From Terriglobales bacterium (GTDB lineage: Bacteria > Acidobacteriota > Terriglobia > Terriglobales > Acidobacteriaceae), in assembly GCA_025980765.1 (NCBI GenBank), contig JAICXB010000025.1:1-61326 (forward strand): DNA of 61,326 bases, in the 5' to 3' direction. Below are positions 36,339 through 45,245 of the stretch, one piece after another; the first letter of the stretch is position 1; every line of letters starts with the position of its first letter. The translations under genes and the position numbers were made by a program. The notes under the pieces were generated by a model, which searched no databases, was not told where the DNA came from, and saw only the letters and a program-made list of their open reading frames with translations.

Positions 36339-36692
36339 ATGGCGAAGAAAATTCTGTCTGTGTCGGATAACGATGCTTTGCGTATTACTCGCCACATGAT
36401 GTTGGCGAACAAGGGTTATCACGTGGTTTCTGTGGCCAACCTGCGCGAGCTGCGGGTCACACTTAAATCCGGCGATTTCGATCTGGTCATTCTTGGCGTT
36501 TCGCTAGACGGGCCCGCCAAGCGGGAGATGGCCGGGAGCATTCGCCAATTATGCGCGGAGGCTCAGATCCTGGAGCTGTGCCGCATCAGTCCGGAAGTGC
36601 CCGACGCCGATCACCACTTGATCGGCGCTGAACCCGCGGAGGTCGACCATGCCGTCGGAGAAATCCTGCGTGGAGACAAAGCTGATCGCTAA
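36339..36692 (+). CDS. Degenerate CheY-like receiver protein
   Basis: 117 aa from ATG 36339 (MAKKILSVSDNDALRIT). The fold pattern follows a receiver domain, but the phosphorylation site reads FDLVILGVSLDG, with Gly where Asp should be, and the Lys loop is absent. It is probably phosphorylation-independent. An open frame from 36288 adds 17 residues that do not fit the family. It ends four bases into the convergent LOG gene. Confidence 0.75.
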   Translation: MAKKILSVSDNDALRITRHMMLANKGYHVVSVANLRELRVTLKSGDFDLVILGVSLDGPAKREMAGSIRQLCAEAQILELCRISPEVPDADHHLIGAEPAEVDHAVGEILRGDKADR

Positions 36693-37648
36693 CCCCGGGT
36701 CTTGGCAATTTCGGGAAAGTCCCCATGGTCTTTCTCACGCTCCTCTTTCTCCGGTTCCTGCGCTCGCGCCTGCTGCGGCTGCAGATGATACTTCGTCAAC
36801 CCGTCTTTGAGGATCTCAAAACCCTCTTCGGGCGAATCGACATAGCAGAAGAGATCTTTGTCCTCAGCGGAAATGGTTCCGGCATCGACTAAAGCATCCA
36901 GATTGAGGACGCGACTCCAATATTCCTTGCCGTAAATCAGCACCAGAATCTTTTTTGCCAGCTTTTCCGTCTGCGCCAGCGTCAGAATTTCGAATAGCTC
37001 GTCGAGCGTGCCAAAGCCCCCGGGGAAGATCACCAGCGCCTTGGCAAGATACGCGAACCAGTACTTGCGCATGAAGAAATAATGGAACTCAAAATTCAGT
37101 TCCGGAGTGATGTATCGATTCGGGAATTGCTCAAAGGGCAGCCGGATGTTGAGTCCGATGGTCTTACCGCCGGCCTCGCTGGCGCCAAGGTTTGCCGCTT
37201 CCATGATGCCAGGACCTCCCCCGGAGGTCACCACGAAGCGATGCCGTTTGGACTGCAGTTTCATCGACCACCTGGTGAGCAGGTATGCCAGCCGGCGCGC
37301 GTCTTCGTAGTAGCGCGCCATCTCCACTGCGGCGCGAGCTCGCTTTAGCTTGAGCGAGTTTTCGCGACCTTCCAGCGCTCCTCCCAAGGTGGCGGGCTGT
37401 TCGTGAGCCGGCGCGGGATTGGCCGCGCCAGGCTTTTCCAGCAATTGCAGTTGGCTCCGGGCCGATGACAAATTGGCAAAACGCGCCGAACCGAAGAAAA
37501 CTACCGTGTCCTGAATGCGCTCCCGGCGAAAACGACTGAGCGGCTCCTGGTACTCAGACAGAATGCGCAACACGCGCCCCTCAGGACTGTTTAGAAACGA
37601 CGGGTTCTCATAGGCCAGCGGCGCTTTAGCGAGAATGGGTTTGTTCAT
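36689..37648 (-). CDS. LOG-family Rossmann protein
   Basis: 319 aa, the long form of the LOG/lysine-decarboxylase-like family. It has VVFFGSAR at the start of the fold and the signatures SGGGPGIMEAANLGA and FPGGFGTLDELFE. Short family members cleave nucleoside monophosphates to free base (cytokinin-activating activity); the long bacterial form is less studied. N- and C-terminal extensions are polar. A GCGTTTC hairpin lies directly upstream. Confidence 0.88.
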   Translation of the reverse strand: MNKPILAKAPLAYENPSFLNSPEGRVLRILSEYQEPLSRFRRERIQDTVVFFGSARFANLSSARSQLQLLEKPGAANPAPAHEQPATLGGALEGRENSLKLKRARAAVEMARYYEDARRLAYLLTRWSMKLQSKRHRFVVTSGGGPGIMEAANLGASEAGGKTIGLNIRLPFEQFPNRYITPELNFEFHYFFMRKYWFAYLAKALVIFPGGFGTLDELFEILTLAQTEKLAKKILVLIYGKEYWSRVLNLDALVDAGTISAEDKDLFCYVDSPEEGFEILKDGLTKYHLQPQQARAQEPEKEEREKDHGDFPEIAKTRG

Positions 37649-37654
37649 TGGATG

Positions 37655-37732
37655 AAAGGCGTTTCAATTTCGAGTTTCAAGTTTCGAAGACTTGAAACCC
37701 GAAACTCGAAATCCGAAACGCCTTTGAGAATA
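37655..37732. repeat. GCGTTTCAAG-family hairpin, copy 2
   Basis: AAAGGCGTTTCAATTTCGAG at 37655-37674 is mirrored by CTCGAAATCCGAAACGCCTTT (first 20 bases 37706-37725), with GTTTCAAGTTTCGAAG and CTTGAAACCCGAAA between. It nearly fills the spacer between the LOG start and the next gene's stop. Confidence 0.75.
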
Positions 37733-37759
37733 CAGGAGCCTTTCCGCTGAGGATAGCCT

Positions 37760-38140
37760 TCACCGTTTGTCGCGGTAGCGCACGGCTTCAGAGACGCCGA
37801 TCCACAGATCGACCAATCCCAGTCCCGTCACCAATCCGCGCACAAAGCCGGCGCCAACCACCTCGCGCAGGTGAGGCGATCCCAATACCAGGCTGTTGTC
37901 AGTCCAGACGGCAGTCCACGGCAGCACTGCGAGCACCAGGCCCACCCAGAGACAGATAATCACTGTGGTGACCAGAAAAAGACGCTGCATCCAGACTGGC
38001 GGCGGTGCAGAATTCGGCTGCTGCCGCACGGTGATGTCCTGCTCCGGAGATGCAATCTGGGTTGGCATGGAATGGGCTTCTGGATCGGGGGCCGCGCCTC
38101 CGTTCGTAGGAAACTTCAGGACCTTGGTTTCAGGATCCAT
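37760..38140 (-). CDS. Small membrane protein of unknown function
   Basis: 126 aa. A polar, Pro-rich cytoplasmic N-terminus (1-50) leads to one clear transmembrane helix (about 54-76, LFLVTTVIICLWVGLVLAVL) and a weaker hydrophobic stretch (98-112). No family recognised. GCGTTTC hairpin spacers lie on both sides of it. Confidence 0.65.
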   Translation of the reverse strand: MDPETKVLKFPTNGGAAPDPEAHSMPTQIASPEQDITVRQQPNSAPPPVWMQRLFLVTTVIICLWVGLVLAVLPWTAVWTDNSLVLGSPHLREVVGAGFVRGLVTGLGLVDLWIGVSEAVRYRDKR

Positions 38141-38161
38141 TTATCCGATTGTAGAGCATCT

Positions 38162-38335
38162 GTTCAAGAAGATCGTTTCGAGAAAGGCGTTTCAGGAGAG
38201 GCGTTTCAAGAAGATCGATTTCAAAAAAGCCTTCAAGAAAGGCGTTTCAGAAAGTACTTTGAATTGTTCGCTCTTGAAACGCTGCTATTGAAACGCCTTT
38301 CTCTGAAACCCTTTTTTTCGGAACGCCCTCTTTCC
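38162..38335. repeat. GCGTTTCAAG-family hairpin spacer, copy 3
   Basis: GGCGTTTCAGG (38188), GGCGTTTCAAG (38202), TCGATTTC and GGCGTTTCAG (38241) are mirrored by CTTGAAACGC (38274), TTGAAACGCC (38288) and CTCTGAAACCC (38300). It separates the TPR gene's stop from the membrane-protein start on the same strand. Confidence 0.75.
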
Positions 38336-38340
38336 AACAT

Positions 38341-41300
38341 CTATTGACGCAGGCCGCGGATTCGTTCCGCGACATCTCGATAATCGATATTGGATCCATA
38401 CACTTCCATAAAATTGTCGAGGGCGGCTTTGCGATTGCCTGCCGCCTCGAATGCATTGGCCATGTCGTAATGGACCGCCAAGCGGCTATCCTCGGCGATA
38501 CCAGAGACCCGCAAGGCGCGCTCGTACCAGCGAATGGCGGCCTGAGGAGCGCCTTTATCCACCAGACACTGCGCCAGCCAGGTGTAAGCCTGCATGATTT
38601 GCGAGAACGGTTCGCCGGATTCAATCGCGTGGCACACCTTTTGCAACTCGCCAATGGCTTCGTCCAGCAATCCCATTTCGCGGAACGCCACTCCGAGGTT
38701 GTAATGGGTTTCCGGATCGCTGTCCTCGATCGGCTCTTCCCCGCCTTCTTTCAGTTCATCCAGTAAATCCGTCAACATCGAGTGGGCTTCGGCTGAGCCC
38801 GAGTCAGACACAGCGGACGCCGATGCCACTGCGAGCGGTGCGACTGTCGGACTCGCCGCCAGGGGCTCCGGACCAACCCTGGAAGCAGGCACTGCCACCG
38901 GCTGTTGCGGCTGCGGCTTCGCTGCCGCGGTGCTCGCGACGGCAGCCGCTGCTGCAGGTTTGGCGACTTCCACATCCTCCAACGCCAGCTCAATATCCGA
39001 AACCAGGTCGGCCAATGGATCTGCGGAAGCAGTCACTTGCGCAGGCATTGCTTTGGCCGGAGGAGTCACGGGAATAACTGGAGCCGCTAAAGGAGGAGCC
39101 GTGAACGAGGACGGTTCTCCTGCGCCGATTTCCGGAATCACGTCGACGGCCAGGTCGTCGAGAGGTTGCTCCTCAGACTCAGAATCAGCTTCGAGCACAA
39201 CTTCCGGTTCGATGGATGCAGCCGGCTCTTCTACCTTGTCATTGGGGACTGCGACATCCGGCTCTGCTGGCTCACTCGGCTCAGCCGCGAGCATCTCGAA
39301 CTCCTGCTCTGTAGCCGCCGGAACAGCCGCTCCAGCGACAGCCGGCTCTTCCATCGCAGATGCTTCGACGACGGCTGCCTCACTCGCAACCGAATCGGAC
39401 GCGAGCGCTGCGCGAAATCCCGCGAGCGCCGCATGACCGGGAGCCAAACTCTCAAGACGCGCAACTGCCGAGCGCGCCTCTTGCGTCATCCCTTGCGCGA
39501 TGTAGAACCGCGCCTCTTCGGCGATTTCGTCCGGGTTCTCCTTGCTGAGCGCTTCGGCCGCCGCCGGCTCCTGGTCCAGCGGCTTGCTGTCCGTTTCCGC
39601 TGCCGCAACCGGGGGAGCCTCGACGGTGAGCATGTCCTCCCAATCGGTTCCAGCTTCGACCTCAGGTGGGCTGACCGATTCCGGCGCATCCACCGGCTCC
39701 GCAGCAACGGCAGAGAGATCGAACTCAGCAGTGCTTGCCGTTGCGTCCGCAGCGACCGCGAGCGGTGGCTCAACTGCAAACTCAGCCGCCGGAGCCGTCT
39801 CAATCTCAACCGGCTGCTCCGCTGCAACCGTCAGTTCCGATTTTGCAAATTGCGCGACCTGCGGCTCCTCGGGAACAAGCTCGGGCTCAGGGACTTTGGG
39901 AGTGGCCGCGGCAGCCGCCTGGCCGTACTTGGCCGCCATCTCCCGATATTGCGTCGCCTGTTCTGCGAATCCGGCAACGGCGTGGACATCGGCGAGAACG
40001 GTACATGCGTTGGCTGCATCCGCGAAACGATCGGTGCGCGCGTACAGTGAAGCCAGCCGCTTTCGCAGGCGCACATCATTGGGCGCCTGCGGAATCATTT
40101 TTTCGAGCGGCGGAATCGCCTTCTCCGGCACATTGTAAGAAGAGAACAACTCGGAATCGGTAAGCGCCGCGTCGATGGCCTCCGCGAGTTCGCGCGGATA
40201 CTCCTGTACCACCACAGGAGCAGTTTCCAGTTCGTCCACCATCAGCGCCTGTCCACCTTCCTCGGTGGAGAGTTCGCGCGTCGCTGAGTCCTTGCCCATG
40301 CGGGCGATGACCTGGCGATAGTTTTGCTGATGTAAGGGATTTTCCGGCTCGGCTTCGGAGAGCTCGCGATAGAGGTCCGCCGCCTTCTGCAATTCGCCGG
40401 ATTGCACGTACGAGTGCGCCAGCAGCTCCTGCACCTCGCGTATCACATTGCCCGCTCCCGCCTTCTGGAAGAGCGTGAGCATCGCGTTCAGAGCCGGCGC
40501 ACTGTCCCTGACCTTCGAAATTGAGGCGCTCAGGGAATCGATCAAACCCTGACTGTTGCCGGAGAGAAACTTTTCTGCGTGTTTCTCATAAACCCCCAGC
40601 GCCAATTCCAGCTTGCCCGCCTTCATCAGTGCGTCGGCATATGCGGACAAGCCGGCAAAATCACCGTGGACATTAAGCAGCTTGGCCGCCAGCGGGTCGG
40701 CTTCCGCAAAGTTTCCCGCTTTGAGATAGGCGTGCAGCAGCGGCTGCAGAGCGTCAGGCCGCGAGTCCAAATCGGGAAGCTTGGAAAGACACGCGATTGC
40801 ACGCGCGCTGTTTCCTGATTCTGCCGCAATCTTTCCGCCCAGCAGCAGGGCGGGCGCATGGTTGGGGTCGAGCTTAAGCGCGCGGCCAAGAGCTTCTTCC
40901 GCAGCGGCCATGGAAGCGCGCCCGTACAAGGATTGCGCCGCGTTATAGAAGATGTCGAGCGCTTCTTTGTTTTTCCCCAGCTTTAGATAAAGGTCCGCGA
41001 CTTTGGTCTGCATGCCGGCATTCTCAGGATCGAGTTCCAGCATCTTCTTGAGAATGCCCGTTGCTTTTTCGCGATCGTTCTCCTTGAGACACTGATCGGC
41101 AACTGCCATGTACTGCGCGCGCGCATCGTTGTAGAGACCCTGCTGGGTGTACAGCTCGGCGAGACGCACCACTGCATCGCTGGCCGCGGGATTCAGCTTG
41201 GTCAGCTTCTTGTACATGGCAATGGCCTTCACCACAAAGCCATTGCTCGCGTACGCCTCACCTACGCGCTTGAAATATTCCGATGCCTGATCGGCGCGCC

Positions 41301-41469
41301 CCAGGCGAGCGTAAAGGTCCCCGATGGTGTTGAGGACGGTGAGGTCCTTGGGGTCCTGCTTGCAGATCTTGTCGTATTCGGCGATAGCATTCTGCAGCTT
41401 GCCCTGCTGAACATACTTCTCAGCTGCACTCAGTATCTTCGCCTTATTAAACCCAAACCCAAGCGCCAT
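38341..41469 (-). CDS. Large TPR protein
   Basis: 1042 aa from ATG 41469 (MALGFGFNKAKIL); the open frame extends 25 residues further without family support. TPR repeats fill about 10-560 (KYVQQGKLQNAIAEYDKICK and similar). A long acidic Ala/Pro/Glu-rich low-complexity region follows (about 560-910), and a final TPR block ends the protein (THYNLGVAFREMGLLDEAIG onward). No signal peptide. Probably a scaffold; the layout resembles the TPR proteins of gliding or type IV pilus systems, but no such genes are near. Confidence 0.85.
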   Translation of the reverse strand: MALGFGFNKAKILSAAEKYVQQGKLQNAIAEYDKICKQDPKDLTVLNTIGDLYARLGRADQASEYFKRVGEAYASNGFVVKAIAMYKKLTKLNPAASDAVVRLAELYTQQGLYNDARAQYMAVADQCLKENDREKATGILKKMLELDPENAGMQTKVADLYLKLGKNKEALDIFYNAAQSLYGRASMAAAEEALGRALKLDPNHAPALLLGGKIAAESGNSARAIACLSKLPDLDSRPDALQPLLHAYLKAGNFAEADPLAAKLLNVHGDFAGLSAYADALMKAGKLELALGVYEKHAEKFLSGNSQGLIDSLSASISKVRDSAPALNAMLTLFQKAGAGNVIREVQELLAHSYVQSGELQKAADLYRELSEAEPENPLHQQNYRQVIARMGKDSATRELSTEEGGQALMVDELETAPVVVQEYPRELAEAIDAALTDSELFSSYNVPEKAIPPLEKMIPQAPNDVRLRKRLASLYARTDRFADAANACTVLADVHAVAGFAEQATQYREMAAKYGQAAAAATPKVPEPELVPEEPQVAQFAKSELTVAAEQPVEIETAPAAEFAVEPPLAVAADATASTAEFDLSAVAAEPVDAPESVSPPEVEAGTDWEDMLTVEAPPVAAAETDSKPLDQEPAAAEALSKENPDEIAEEARFYIAQGMTQEARSAVARLESLAPGHAALAGFRAALASDSVASEAAVVEASAMEEPAVAGAAVPAATEQEFEMLAAEPSEPAEPDVAVPNDKVEEPAASIEPEVVLEADSESEEQPLDDLAVDVIPEIGAGEPSSFTAPPLAAPVIPVTPPAKAMPAQVTASADPLADLVSDIELALEDVEVAKPAAAAAVASTAAAKPQPQQPVAVPASRVGPEPLAASPTVAPLAVASASAVSDSGSAEAHSMLTDLLDELKEGGEEPIEDSDPETHYNLGVAFREMGLLDEAIGELQKVCHAIESGEPFSQIMQAYTWLAQCLVDKGAPQAAIRWYERALRVSGIAEDSRLAVHYDMANAFEAAGNRKAALDNFMEVYGSNIDYRDVAERIRGLRQ

Positions 41470-41817
41470 AAAGTTGAGACGTTCCGCACGATGTCCTGCC
41501 TGGCAATCAGAACCCGCTGCGGTAGCGGCGGGAGCAGTGAGCAACAGAATGCCTTTGCCAGGACAGAAAGCTACGTAAAACCGTGGCTAACTTAGCATAC
41601 GGTTCAACCCCCACGAAGTGAATTGCCTCTTAGAGCAACCGGGGAAATACCTCATTACGAAGGGTGCTGGACGAGAAGAACCGGGCAGGCTAAAAAACGG
41701 GTAGCGAGCATTTTACAAAGACGGCTGGAGCAGGCCTTCAGGGGGCGCATTTTGTGGTCTGGGTAGACCCGGCAACCTGTCTTGTAGATATAACGAGAAC
41801 ATTATTCAATTAAGAAC
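41470..41817. other. Gene-free region upstream of the TPR gene
   Basis: About 350 bp without a gene. A small mirror AACCGT/ACGGTT lies at 41579-41604. The rest shows no repeat or RNA that I can support; it likely contains the promoter of the TPR gene. Confidence 0.4.
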
Positions 41818-41852
41818 GGCTGGATCCCTGCTGTTTGACCAGAGATCCAGCC
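41818..41852 (-). terminator. Terminator hairpin of the FG-GAP gene
   Basis: GGCTGGATC (41818-41826) and GATCCAGCC (41844-41852) pair perfectly; on the minus strand the stem is followed by GTTCTTAATT. It starts 17 bases after the FG-GAP stop codon. Confidence 0.55.
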
Positions 41853-41868
41853 ATCCTTATTGTTTCCT

Positions 41869-43683
41869 CTACTTCACCGTCGCGTTGGAGACTGATTCGA
41901 ATTTCTGTCCTGCGGTATTGATTATCAGAAATGCGAAGCGATGTGTCCCGGGAGGGAGGGTTAGTATGTCCGTGATCGTGGTGGAAGAGAATTCGGTGAG
42001 CCTCTTCGTGCCGTCCACCCACAGTTCCATGTCCTTCAGAACGCCGGTAATTTTTCCCGTGGCTTGCGCCGTGACCGGGGAACTCACCGTCGATCCGTTC
42101 ACCGGGCTGCAGATGTGTACCCCGGGACTGCTGGGCGCCGAGCAAGAAGGCATCACTGACAGCGTGAACACTTTGCTTTCCGGCCAATTGTCCCAGCCGT
42201 TCGCGAATATGGTGATCTTGTGGGTTCCGGTGGCCAGCGGCACCGAGGTGTCCAGGAAGGAGTAGTGCGAGTAGGCATGCTTCTGCTGCTCGGCGATTTT
42301 GTGGCCGTCGGCCCAAACTTCGACTTTGCGCATGTCAACCGGCCCGGCGCTCCCAATCGAGAATTGCACCGGCGATTGCGACGAAGAACCCGGTAGGCAG
42401 ACGCTGATTCCGGTCGCCGCATTGGGAGCAGAGCATTCTGAGAAGACTCCAAAGCTCTGGTTCACCAGGACAGTGAGCGCCGAGGGAGGTACAGTGTTCG
42501 GACTTGTCTGCGCACCCAGGGCCTCGGTCAGCGCAATGTCGGGTTTGGTATTTCGCGCTGCTCGGACGGCGATGCTGTCGAATCCAATCTGAAAAGCGGA
42601 CGAGTAGATCGTCTGCTCGGGGCCGAAGTTCCCGGATCCTGTCCCGGGCTTCACCACGATATCGGTCGTGGCGCCCGACTGGTTGCAGTTGCCCTCACCG
42701 AATTGCACGTCATTGATGCCGTCCCCATCGAAATCGGCCACGGTGACTGCTCCAGCAGTGCAGTTTCCCGTGGGGATGGTTGCGTAAGTCAGAGTGCGGT
42801 TTGAATTCCCATAAAACACCGCAAGCTGCTTCAATCCCGTGCTGGTACCACTGATTCCAAAATTGAATTCTGTTCCGATTAGATCGGAGCGGCCGTCATT
42901 GTTCACATCCACCGCATCGGCTTGATCAAAATTAACTTCTTCTGGACCCGGCCGAAAAATTTGCGTGTGTGCCACCAGATGGCCGGCCCCATCGCCGTAC
43001 CAAACCTGCACCTGGGTGGCGCCTTGCCGGCCAAAGGTGATTGCGATGTCGGCCTTACCGTCGCCGTCGAAGTCTCCGGCAATAAACGCCCCGCTAAGCT
43101 GTTGCACCGGTGAGGTCCGCTGTCCTGCTGTGAAAGTACCATCACCATTGTTAGTTAGTACCTGCAGGGAATTCGATTGCGCTCCAGAGAAATGTATAAC
43201 CAAGTCGGTCTTGCCGTCGTGATTCATATCGGCTGGGGCAAGGCCGTCCAAGCCGCCGCTGGTCAGAGGGACAATCTTCGGTGATTGAAAGGTGCCATCA
43301 CCGTTGCCAAGAAAGATCTCGATCTCAGAATTGGCGCTGTTCTGCACTGATGTAATGCCTGTGGCGAAGTCGAGTTTGCCATCGCGATTAAAATCTCCAA
43401 TCGCACTGGGGGAACCCGGCACGGCAATGGGCGAGTTGTAACTCCCATCCCCATTCGAGAGGTAAATCTCAACTTCGCCGGACTTAAGGTCGGTACTACT
43501 CGCGCCAACGATGTAATCTTCCCGGCCATCATTATTAAAATCGCCATGTGCCAGAATTTTGAGCGCCTTGGTGCTGTCAAATCGGTTGGCTGTAAACGAA
43601 ACCTGCGCGGAGCTGGCGCCCATCAGCGCGCCCCAGGCAAGAACCAGTGCAGAAAGTGTTGACACACGCAACGAGCGAAGCAT
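41869..43683 (-). CDS. Secreted FG-GAP/VCBS-repeat protein with Ig-like C-terminus
   Basis: 604 aa with a signal peptide (about 1-26). At least six calcium-binding-type repeats follow, including GDFNNDGREDYIVG, GDFNRDGKLDFATG, ADMNHDGKTDLVIH, GDFDGDGKADIAIT, VDVNNDGRSDLIG and ADFDGDGINDVQFG, forming a seven-bladed propeller-like region to about residue 390. Two Ig-like Big_7-type modules end the protein (VCLPGSSSQSPVQFSIGSAG and VHICSPVNGSTVSSPVTAQA). Likely extracellular or outer-surface, for adhesion or carbohydrate binding. Confidence 0.88.
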   Translation of the reverse strand: MLRSLRVSTLSALVLAWGALMGASSAQVSFTANRFDSTKALKILAHGDFNNDGREDYIVGASSTDLKSGEVEIYLSNGDGSYNSPIAVPGSPSAIGDFNRDGKLDFATGITSVQNSANSEIEIFLGNGDGTFQSPKIVPLTSGGLDGLAPADMNHDGKTDLVIHFSGAQSNSLQVLTNNGDGTFTAGQRTSPVQQLSGAFIAGDFDGDGKADIAITFGRQGATQVQVWYGDGAGHLVAHTQIFRPGPEEVNFDQADAVDVNNDGRSDLIGTEFNFGISGTSTGLKQLAVFYGNSNRTLTYATIPTGNCTAGAVTVADFDGDGINDVQFGEGNCNQSGATTDIVVKPGTGSGNFGPEQTIYSSAFQIGFDSIAVRAARNTKPDIALTEALGAQTSPNTVPPSALTVLVNQSFGVFSECSAPNAATGISVCLPGSSSQSPVQFSIGSAGPVDMRKVEVWADGHKIAEQQKHAYSHYSFLDTSVPLATGTHKITIFANGWDNWPESKVFTLSVMPSCSAPSSPGVHICSPVNGSTVSSPVTAQATGKITGVLKDMELWVDGTKRLTEFSSTTITDILTLPPGTHRFAFLIINTAGQKFESVSNATVK

Positions 43684-43990
43684 AGGAATTGGCCCCTTAG
43701 AGGAAATTGAGGAGAACAGAATCTTGGGATGGAGTAGCTGCCGCGCGGGATGGCTTCCTGATCACTACCGCTGCTCGACTTCAGCAACTACTTTGGGATA
43801 AACGGGATCTAAGCGCTTGGGAAAGCGGCGGGTGAAAAGAAGAAGCCTCAGAGCCTGTCGGGGATAAGGTTTTTCAACGAAAATCAATAACTTACAAATC
43901 GCATCGCATCTGTCAAGCACTCGATTCCAGGTTCAGAATTTCCCACTCCGACAGGCTCTCAGGCTGTCGCTTTTTTGCCCGGCAATCTCG
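43684..43990. repeat. Spacer with an AGCCTGTCGG mirrored repeat
   Basis: CAGAGCCTGTCGGGG at 43848-43862 is mirrored by CCGACAGGCTC at 43949-43959 and repeated as CAGGCTGTCG at 43961-43970. No gene is seen in the 307 bp; the left part lies upstream of the FG-GAP gene and probably holds its promoter. Confidence 0.55.
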
Positions 43991-44794
43991 TCAGTTTCGC
44001 AGCAAGTCTGGCGCAGATGCATTCAGCAAGATATACTCCCGTTCCGTTCCGCTACTCTGGCCGAATTCCTTTGACATAACCGTTACCGGACGTTCCATCA
44101 GCAACACGTCGCTAAGGATTACTCCACGGCGAAAGGTCGTATACCCACTCCACTTTGCCTTCCCTGCGGAAACCTCCACCATATAGGTTTTCTTATCTTT
44201 AACCAGAGGAATCTTTTTGATCTCATTCGCGGCGTCTCCTTCGCCCTCTCCGCTCCTTTCAAGCGTGATGGTGTCGTTCAATGGATCTATGGAGATGACC
44301 TTTACGGTTTGTGGCCCAGGAGGGCCAAGTTCCCAGGGAAGAGCTATTCTGATTTCCCAACTCTGGCCGACATGAAGTCTATCTTTCGGCGTCCCCCACA
44401 AAAGAGGATTGATCGATACGCCGCTGGCGTCTGTGGCGGTTGAGCACTTATTTTTCCAGCAGAGCGTACGCCCACCGTCCTTGATGATGGTTTCACCCGT
44501 GCTGGCAGGATGACCGTCATACAGGAAAGTCGCGTCGGTCACAATCTGCTCTGGCGTGACCTGTTTTACTTTATAGATTCCCGTGCCGCTCACTCTGCTG
44601 ACCAAAGGATCGAACCCATTGATTTGGAACGCTATCGTGCGCGAGAAGACGTTTCCGATTTCCTGCGATACCTGCATCCGCGTTTCGAGACATCGAGACG
44701 CATCGATCGTCTTCTCGGCGGCATCGCTGGCGGTTGTCAAGAGCGTTATCGTGCTGATCAAAGTGACCAGGGAAGTCCTGAAGAGCTTGAACAT
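43991..44794 (-). CDS. Exported protein of unknown function
   Basis: 267 aa from ATG 44794, which has a strong GAAGGAG site; the open frame beyond it is not needed. A signal peptide (MFKLFRTSLVTLISTITLL, cleavage near TASDA-AE) is followed by a beta-rich domain with one Cys pair (TLCWKNKCST). No family recognised. Periplasmic or secreted. It lies on the opposite strand to a decayed aspartyl protease remnant, with diverging 5' ends. Confidence 0.65.
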   Translation of the reverse strand: MFKLFRTSLVTLISTITLLTTASDAAEKTIDASRCLETRMQVSQEIGNVFSRTIAFQINGFDPLVSRVSGTGIYKVKQVTPEQIVTDATFLYDGHPASTGETIIKDGGRTLCWKNKCSTATDASGVSINPLLWGTPKDRLHVGQSWEIRIALPWELGPPGPQTVKVISIDPLNDTITLERSGEGEGDAANEIKKIPLVKDKKTYMVEVSAGKAKWSGYTTFRRGVILSDVLLMERPVTVMSKEFGQSSGTEREYILLNASAPDLLRN

Positions 44795-44951
44795 GTATTC
44801 TCCTTCGCCACTGTTCTGCTGCGTTGGACGGATGACAAGCATATTCTTTCGTGCTGCCGGCAACTTTGTTGTGATGAGTGGGAAAGTGTGATCTTGGGAA
44901 TCCCCGCGGGACCATCAGAACCAACCGGAATCTCATCTGACGGCTGTTTCA

Positions 44952-45245
44952 GTGGATTCCCGGGCGTCGTCAGCGCCATCCGCCTCGCTGCCGCTCACGA
45001 AGATCAAGACCGGGGTTGGACTGGGCACTCCCATAGATGGCGCGATCGGCAGAACCGAGTATTTCCAATTAGGTCATTATCGTCTGGCGAATCCGATCGC
45101 TGCATGTTGCTCGGCCAATCCAGACGACCAGCAAAAAATCGGCGGGGAAACATTGCGCGGGTTCAAAGTCATCTTCGATTATCCTCATCAACGATTGATC
45201 CTTGAACCCAATCGCAATTTTGGCGAGCGATTCCCGAATGCTTAA
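44952..45245 (+). pseudogene. Remnant of a retropepsin-like aspartyl protease
   Basis: The 97-codon frame resembles the C-terminal lobe of secreted aspartyl proteases common in Acidobacteria: EYFQLGHYRLANPIAACCS and IGGETLRGFKVIFDYPHQRL with LEPNRNF. The segment VDSRASSA occupies the place of the catalytic D(T/S)G, with Gly replaced by Arg, and much of the domain between is missing. There is no signal peptide, PDZ domain or ribosome site. It is best read as a decayed fragment; it overlaps the convergent redoxin gene by four bases. Confidence 0.55.

Noticed and set aside
39166..40050. 294-codon plus-strand open frame opposite the TPR gene
   Set aside because: Mirror of the low-complexity Ala/Glu region; Arg/Leu-rich, no family features.
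44510..45205. 231-codon plus-strand open frame before and over the protease remnant
   Set aside because: First part is antisense to the exported-protein gene, and the protease-like residues are in a different frame (44952-45245).
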